This document shows positions 11,935-17,023 of a stretch of 17,023 nucleotides of DNA, piece after piece. The notes under the pieces are model-generated. The model ran no database searches and was not told where the DNA came from. It saw only the letters and a program-made list of their open reading frames with translations. Source of the DNA: an uncultured Collinsella sp. (GTDB lineage Bacteria > Actinomycetota > Coriobacteriia > Coriobacteriales > Coriobacteriaceae). Position 1 is the first letter of the stretch. Each line of letters starts with the position of its first letter. The position numbers were made by a program, and so were the translations under genes. The DNA lies in NCBI GenBank assembly GCA_900757265.1, contig CAAENW010000201.1, forward strand, positions 1-17,023. Reading direction: 5' to 3'.

Positions 11935-14900
11935 ATGAGCAAACTCGTCGAGGGCATTAAGGACCGTGTGGTCGCTGCCGCACGCGAGGCCGCGCCCGCC
12001 GTGGTGGACGCTGCACAGAAGGCGGCGACCGCGGCAGCCGAGAAAGTCGCCGAGGCAGTTGCCGATGCCAAGAACGCGGCAGGGGAGGCGTCCGTCACTG
12101 GCGAGCCCGCTACCGCCGCTGAGCCCGTAGCCGCCGCCCACGCCCCCGAAGGCGCGATCTTCAACCCCGAGAACGCTCGTGGCAACCTGCACCTGGGCAT
12201 CGACGTGGGTTCCACTACCGTTAAGCTCGCCGTGCTCAACGACGACAACCAGATCGTCTACGCCAAGTACCAGCGCCATCACACCGACGTCCGTGCCTGC
12301 GCCCGCGACCTGTTCGAGGGTGCCGCGACCGTGCTGCCGACGGCCCAGATGACCTGCGCCATTACCGGCTCGGGCGGCCTGCTGCTGTCCCAGTGGCTCG
12401 ACCTGGAGTTTGTCCAGGAGGTCATCGCCAGCAAGCGTGCCGTCGAGACCCTTATCCCGGCCACCGATGTCGCCATCGAGTTGGGCGGCGAGGACGCCAA
12501 GATCATCTACTTCGATAACGGCATCGAGCAGCGCATGAACGGCACCTGCGCCGGCGGCACGGGCGCGTTCATCGATCAGATGGCAACCCTGCTGCACACC
12601 GACGCGAGCGGCCTCAACGAGCTCGCGGCCAACGCCACCACCATCTATCCCATCGCCAGTCGCTGCGGCGTATTTGCCAAGACCGACGTGCAGCCGCTGC
12701 TCAACGAGGGCGCCCGTCCCGAGGACGTGGCTGCCTCCATCTTCCAGGCCGTCGTGACCCAGACCATCTCGGGCCTGGCGTGCGGCCGCCCCATCCGCGG
12801 CAACGTCGCCTTCCTGGGCGGCCCGCTGCAGTATCTCTCCGAGCTGCGCCACCGCTTCTACCTCACGCTCAACCTGGACGAGGAGCACCGTATCGTGCCC
12901 CAAAACGCCCACCTGTTTGTAGCGAGCGGCGCCGCCATGGCGCACGAGTCCAACAAGCTCAGCACGTTCCCACAGCTTATCGAGGCCATCGACAGCTTGG
13001 GCGACACGCAGGGTGCTGAGGTCGAGCGCCTGGATCCGCTCTTTGCCACCGACGAGGACTTTGCCGAGTTCAAGGGTCGCCACGACACCGAGGTCGTCCC
13101 CAAGGGCAAGCTCGACGGCTACACCGGCCGCGTGTTCATCGGCATCGACGCCGGTTCCACCACCATGAAGGCCGCGCTCGTGGGCGAGGACGGCCAGCTG
13201 TTGCACACCTGGTACGGCAACAACAACGGCGATATCCTGGGCACGGCCAAGGTCATCATGGCCGATTTCTACAACCACATCCCTGCCGGCTGCACCATCG
13301 GCCACGTGACCACTACGGGCTACGGTGAGGCGCTGCTCATCGAGGCCCTCAAGGCCGATTCCGGCGAGATCGAGACCGTCGCGCACCTGCGCGGCGCCAA
13401 GGCGTTCCTGCCCGGCGTCGAGTTTATTCTGGACATTGGCGGCCAGGACATGAAGTGCCTGCGCGTCAAGGACGGCGTCATCGAGCACATCATGCTCAAC
13501 GAGGCCTGCTCGTCGGGCTGCGGCAGCTTTATCGAGAGCTTCGCCGTCTCTATGAACATGGACGTGCGCGCGTTCGCCGATGCCGCTATCCATGCCAAGG
13601 CCCCGGTCGACCTGGGCAGTCGCTGCACGGTCTTTATGAACTCGCGCGTCAAGCAGGCGCAAAAGGAAGGCGCCACGGTGGGTGACATCGCGGCCGGCCT
13701 GTCCTATTCCGTCATCAAGAATGCCCTGTTCAAGGTCATCAAGCTGCGCGACCCCAAGGAGATCGGCAGCCAGGTGATCGTCCAGGGCGGCACCTTTATG
13801 TCCGACGCCACGCTGCGCGCATTTGAGCAGCTCACCGGCGTGCACGCCGTGCGTCCCGACATCGCCGGCTGCATGGGCGCCTACGGTGCGGCCCTGCTCG
13901 CCCGCGATCGCGCCGGCGCCGACGGCACCTCGACCATTCTTTCTGCCGAGGACATCGCGCACCTTACCGTGACGCAAAAGCATGTCCGCTGCGGCCGTTG
14001 CTCCAACAACTGCCAGCTCACCGTCAACGACTTTGGCGGCGGCAGGCGCTTCATTACCGGCAACCGCTGCGAGAAGGGCGCCGGCCACAAAAAACAGAAG
14101 ACCGAGGCCCCCAACCTCTTCAAAAAGAAAAACGAGCTGCTCTTTAACCGCGAGGTCCTGAGCCCCGATGAGGCCCCGCGCGGCACCGTCGGCATCCCGC
14201 GCGCGCTCAACATGTACGAGAACTACCCCTTCTGGCACGCGTTCTTTACGCGTCTGGGCTTTAGCGTGCAGCTGTCCGACCAGTCGAGCAAGAAGACCTA
14301 CCAGGCGGGCATCGAGTCCATGCCGTCCGAGAGCGTGTGCTATCCGGCCAAGATGAGTCACGGCCACGTGATGAACCTTATCGACCGCGATGTCGACTTC
14401 ATTTGGATGCCGTGCGTGCGCTGGGAGCGCAAGGAGGATCCGACCGCCGGCAACTGTTACAACTGCCCCATCGTCATGAGCTACCCCACGGCGTTGGCAC
14501 TCAACATCGACGAGATCCGCGAGCAGAACATCGAGTTCCTGTACCCGTTTGTGCCCTATCATGACAAGACCGAGCTCAAGCGCCGTCTGTACCAGGTGCT
14601 CGCCGTCGACCGTGTGGCCGATGCGCAAGCCGGTCGCGGTCGCGTGCGTGGGCCCAAGATCACGCGCTCCGAGGTCGATGCCGCTGTCAACGCCGCCTTT
14701 GAGGCCGATGCGCGTTTCCACGAGGACATCCAGACCATGGGCGAGGAGGCTCTTAAGTGGGTCGAGGACCACGGCGGTCACGGCATCGTGCTCGCCGGTC
14801 GTCCCTACCATAACGACCCCGAGATCAACCACGCCCTGCCCGAGCTTATCTCGAGCTTTGGCTTTGCGGTCTTTACCGAGGATTCGCTTGCGCATCTGGT

Positions 14901-16716
14901 GAAGCCCGAGCGCCCGATCCGCGTCGTCGACCAGTGGATGTACCACAGCCGCCTGTACGCCGTCGCCCGCTTTGTGACCATGCGCAACGACCTGGACCTG
15001 ATCCAGCTCAATTCCTTCGGCTGCGGCCTCGATGCCCTGACCACCGATCAGGTGCAGGAGATCCTGGAGGCCAGTGGCAAGATCTACACCGTGCTCAAGA
15101 TCGACGAGGTGTCCAACCTGGGCGCCGCGCGCATTCGCATCCGCTCGCTCATGGCGGCGCTCAAGGACCAGGAGGCCGAGCGCTTGGCCGAGGCCACGGC
15201 TGCGGGCAAGGTCTTTGAGCAGGGCGACGCTGCGCCGGTGGCGCCCTCCACGGATGCCCCCGCGTTCGCGAGCCGCAAGTACACGTTCGAGGCACAGCGT
15301 GAGAGCGCCTCGACCGCATGGCCCAAGGTGCCCTTTACCGAGCAGATGCGCGACGAGGACTACACCATCCTGTGCCCGCAGATGGCGCCGATTCACTTTG
15401 ACCTGGTCAAAGAGGTGTTCCGCGGTGCCGGCTACAACCTGGAGCTGCTGCCCTCGACCGATCACGACGCCGTCGAGGCCGGCCTGCGCTACGTGAACAA
15501 TGACATTTGCTATCCGTCCATTTTGGTGACCGGCCAGATCATGGAGGCCATCGAGAGCGGTCGATACGACCTGTCCAAGACAGCTGTGGTCATCAGCCAG
15601 ACCGGCGGTGGCTGCCGTGCCACCAACTACATCGCGCTCATCCGCAAGGCCCTGCGCGAGAGCGGCCACCCCGAGATCCCCGTGATCTCGCTTTCGGCCG
15701 TGGCGCTGGGCGAGGACAACCCCGGCTTTAAGCTGACGCCGGCGCTGCTTAAGCAGGCAGTCTACGCGGTGCTCTTTGGCGACGTGATGATGCAGATGCT
15801 CTACCGCTGCCGCCCGTACGAGGCCACGCCTGGTGCCGCCAACACGCTCTATGAAGAGTACATGGCGCGTGCCCGCAAGCTGGCGCCCAAGTTTAACCGC
15901 CACAACTACACCAAGCTGTGCCGCGAGGCCATCCGCGCGTTTGACACCATGCCGCTCGTGGGCGAGGGCACCAAGCCGCGCGTGGGCGTGGTCGGTGAGA
16001 TCTTGGTCAAGTTCCATCCCACGGCTAACAACCACGTGGTCGATGTCATTGAGCGCGAGGGCTGCGAGGCCGTGGTGCCGGGCCTGCTCGACTTCTTCCT
16101 CTACTCCATGAGCAACGCCGAGCTGCAGAAAGACGAGCTGGGAAGCTCTGCTACTACGCGCGCGGGCATGCAAGCGCTCATCAAGCTTGTGGACTGGATG
16201 CGCACGCCGGTGGAGGAGATGCTCGAGAAGTCCCGCCGCTTCGAGGCGCCCGAGCGCATCGGCACCATGGCCGACAAGGCCCGTACGGTGCTTTCGGTGT
16301 GCAACAACATGGGCGAGGGCTGGCTGCTCACGGCCGAGATGCTCGACCTGATCGACCATGGTGCGCCCAACATCATCTGCACGCAGCCCTTTGCGTGCCT
16401 GCCCAACCACGTGGTGGGCAAGGCCGTGATCAAGGAGCTGCGCCGCCAGCATCCCGAGAGCAACATTGTCGCGGTGGACTACGACCCCGGTGCGTCCGAG
16501 GTCAACCAGCTCAACCGCATTAAGCTCATGATCAGTGTGGCCAAGGAGAACATGCGCGCCGGCAAGGGCTTTAAGCTCGAGAAGGTGGCGCCGCTCGCGA
16601 TGGACGAGGTCACCGGCCAGATGCGTGCCCACGATGGCTGCGTGAGCTGCGGGCCGGCCAGCGAGGAGGCCGTGGCGTCGGTCGCCGAGCGTCTGGGACG
16701 CGGCATTAAGAAGTAG
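11935..16716 (+). CDS. Giant 2-hydroxyacyl-CoA dehydratase activase-related fusion protein
   Basis: A 1593-residue cytosolic iron-sulfur ATPase fusion of the type COG1924-COG3580-COG3581, related to the activator (HgdC/BadFG/BcrAD) that injects high-energy electrons into 2-hydroxyacyl-CoA dehydratases or benzoyl-CoA reductases. An Ala/Glu-rich helical extension (about 1-80) comes first. Two ASKHA ATPase domains follow: GIDVGSTT (88-95) with GTCAGGTG (Cys205), and GIDAGSTT (403-410) with EACSSGCGS (Cys525, Cys529). A Cys-rich insert, CGRCSNNC (686-693) with NRC712, precedes the DUF2229-like part from about 751 (Cys802, Cys827). The C-terminal half has conserved cysteines at 1030, 1147, 1192, 1227 and 1488 and may carry dehydratase-like clusters. 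The ATG follows GAGGAG. The substrate of this fused class is unknown. The strongly biased codon use suggests high expression. Confidence 0.9.
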   Translation: MSKLVEGIKDRVVAAAREAAPAVVDAAQKAATAAAEKVAEAVADAKNAAGEASVTGEPATAAEPVAAAHAPEGAIFNPENARGNLHLGIDVGSTTVKLAVLNDDNQIVYAKYQRHHTDVRACARDLFEGAATVLPTAQMTCAITGSGGLLLSQWLDLEFVQEVIASKRAVETLIPATDVAIELGGEDAKIIYFDNGIEQRMNGTCAGGTGAFIDQMATLLHTDASGLNELAANATTIYPIASRCGVFAKTDVQPLLNEGARPEDVAASIFQAVVTQTISGLACGRPIRGNVAFLGGPLQYLSELRHRFYLTLNLDEEHRIVPQNAHLFVASGAAMAHESNKLSTFPQLIEAIDSLGDTQGAEVERLDPLFATDEDFAEFKGRHDTEVVPKGKLDGYTGRVFIGIDAGSTTMKAALVGEDGQLLHTWYGNNNGDILGTAKVIMADFYNHIPAGCTIGHVTTTGYGEALLIEALKADSGEIETVAHLRGAKAFLPGVEFILDIGGQDMKCLRVKDGVIEHIMLNEACSSGCGSFIESFAVSMNMDVRAFADAAIHAKAPVDLGSRCTVFMNSRVKQAQKEGATVGDIAAGLSYSVIKNALFKVIKLRDPKEIGSQVIVQGGTFMSDATLRAFEQLTGVHAVRPDIAGCMGAYGAALLARDRAGADGTSTILSAEDIAHLTVTQKHVRCGRCSNNCQLTVNDFGGGRRFITGNRCEKGAGHKKQKTEAPNLFKKKNELLFNREVLSPDEAPRGTVGIPRALNMYENYPFWHAFFTRLGFSVQLSDQSSKKTYQAGIESMPSESVCYPAKMSHGHVMNLIDRDVDFIWMPCVRWERKEDPTAGNCYNCPIVMSYPTALALNIDEIREQNIEFLYPFVPYHDKTELKRRLYQVLAVDRVADAQAGRGRVRGPKITRSEVDAAVNAAFEADARFHEDIQTMGEEALKWVEDHGGHGIVLAGRPYHNDPEINHALPELISSFGFAVFTEDSLAHLVKPERPIRVVDQWMYHSRLYAVARFVTMRNDLDLIQLNSFGCGLDALTTDQVQEILEASGKIYTVLKIDEVSNLGAARIRIRSLMAALKDQEAERLAEATAAGKVFEQGDAAPVAPSTDAPAFASRKYTFEAQRESASTAWPKVPFTEQMRDEDYTILCPQMAPIHFDLVKEVFRGAGYNLELLPSTDHDAVEAGLRYVNNDICYPSILVTGQIMEAIESGRYDLSKTAVVISQTGGGCRATNYIALIRKALRESGHPEIPVISLSAVALGEDNPGFKLTPALLKQAVYAVLFGDVMMQMLYRCRPYEATPGAANTLYEEYMARARKLAPKFNRHNYTKLCREAIRAFDTMPLVGEGTKPRVGVVGEILVKFHPTANNHVVDVIEREGCEAVVPGLLDFFLYSMSNAELQKDELGSSATTRAGMQALIKLVDWMRTPVEEMLEKSRRFEAPERIGTMADKARTVLSVCNNMGEGWLLTAEMLDLIDHGAPNIICTQPFACLPNHVVGKAVIKELRRQHPESNIVAVDYDPGASEVNQLNRIKLMISVAKENMRAGKGFKLEKVAPLAMDEVTGQMRAHDGCVSCGPASEEAVASVAERLGRGIKK

Positions 16717-16744
16717 TTGGCCTGCTATGGGCTAGATATGAGAC

Positions 16745-16781
16745 AAACGGGTGGCAGCCGTGCCGGCTACCACCCGTTTTT
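16745..16781 (+). terminator. Strong rho-independent terminator of the activase operon
   Basis: AAACGGGTGG (16745-16754) pairs with CCACCCGTTT (16770-16779). After one mismatch AGCCG pairs with CGGCT around a TGC loop, and the stem runs into five T residues. It lies 28 bases after the stop codon. Confidence 0.92.
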
Positions 16782-16833
16782 GCTGGACATGTGTTGCGTA
16801 AACGCCCCAACTATCACCCTTTGCGAACTTAGA

Positions 16834-16964
16834 TTTCGAAAGTATGCGGCAAAATCTGAATAGGCCGAGCACACCGGATATGTCCAAGCTCTGTACCTGC
16901 GGTTTTATTGGCGAAAAACCAGGATGTGCTCAAGAGTTCCGGAATTTGCCGCATACTTCCGAAA
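16834..16964. repeat. 131-base imperfect palindrome (MITE- or REP-like)
   Basis: AAGTATGCGGCAAA (16840-16853) is exactly complementary to 16945-16958; after one mismatch TTTCG (16834-16838) also pairs with CGAAA (16960-16964). Inside, GAGCACA (16867-16873) pairs with TGTGCTC (16925-16931) and GGTTTT (16901-16906) with AAAACC (16915-16920). There is no ORF in it, and nothing else recognisable in 16782-17023. Confidence 0.75.
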
Positions 16965-17023
16965 ACGACGTCTCGGTGGCACCAAAAACTGCCCTCGGAA
17001 CCCTGAGATAATGAACATATGTA

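Noticed and set aside
11920..16632. A 1570-codon open frame antisense to the activase gene
   Set aside because: It is exactly codon-aligned with the activase frame and has a His/Leu/Gly/Val-rich translation without domains. It results from the absence of TTA, CTA and TCA codons in the sense gene.
17012..17023. A second LexA-like site, TGAACATATGTA, at the right edge
   Set aside because: The first half-site lacks the initial C, the second departs from GTTCG, and the window ends there, so it cannot be assessed.

Overview
The window reads as chromosomal DNA of a high-GC Gram-positive anaerobe, most likely Collinsella or another Coriobacteriia. This is inferred from the G/C-ending codons, the clear Shine-Dalgarno sites with occasional GTG and TTG starts, the large 2-hydroxyacyl-CoA dehydratase activase typical of strict anaerobes, and several palindromic intergenic repeats. 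No rRNA, tRNA, CRISPR array, phage gene or transposase was seen.

Layout. (1) 1-1800, minus strand: an amino-acid (glutamate/polar type) ABC uptake operon, with a Tat-type lipoprotein binding protein and then a permease cut by the window edge, separated by an attenuator-like hairpin. (2) 1800-2141: non-coding, with a REP-like palindrome and three tandem 55-59-base palindromic units. (3) 2142-3961, minus strand: a short-clade 1-deoxyxylulose-5-phosphate synthase with its own terminator. (4) 4190-5749, plus strand: an HD-domain protein translationally close to a PF06541 'putative ABC transporter permease' membrane protein. (5) 5948-7612: ammonium channel amtB and a PII protein that lacks the usual modified tyrosine. 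(6) 7687-9711: a TetR repressor and an MFS exporter, with two near-identical operator sites around the terminator between them. (7) 9827-10684: a Cof-type HAD phosphatase whose promoter and ribosome binding site lie in a long perfect dyad. (8) 10685-11120: a compact locus flanked by two copies of a TGACAAAGGG palindrome. (9) 11213-16716: a TetR-like regulator and a 1593-residue fused CoA-dehydratase activase, then a strong terminator. (10) 16834-16964: a large imperfect palindrome.

The most unusual part is region 8. It holds a 41-codon ORF for a single-helix hydrophobic peptide with an arginine-rich tail. Upstream is a dyad that matches the Gram-positive LexA (SOS) box at 13 of 14 positions and overlaps both candidate promoters. 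The Shine-Dalgarno is masked by a local hairpin. A convergent promoter with good -35 and -10 boxes lies downstream, and inverted repeats could pair the 5' and 3' ends of the mRNA. Together these are the hallmarks of a type I toxin-antitoxin module under SOS control, in the style of tisB, hok or aapA. This is inference: the peptide resembles no family I can name with confidence.

The genes otherwise fit nutrient acquisition and anaerobic metabolism: amino-acid uptake, ammonium uptake with its PII gate, isoprenoid precursor synthesis, and radical-type CoA dehydration chemistry. Each regulator sits next to the gene it probably controls.
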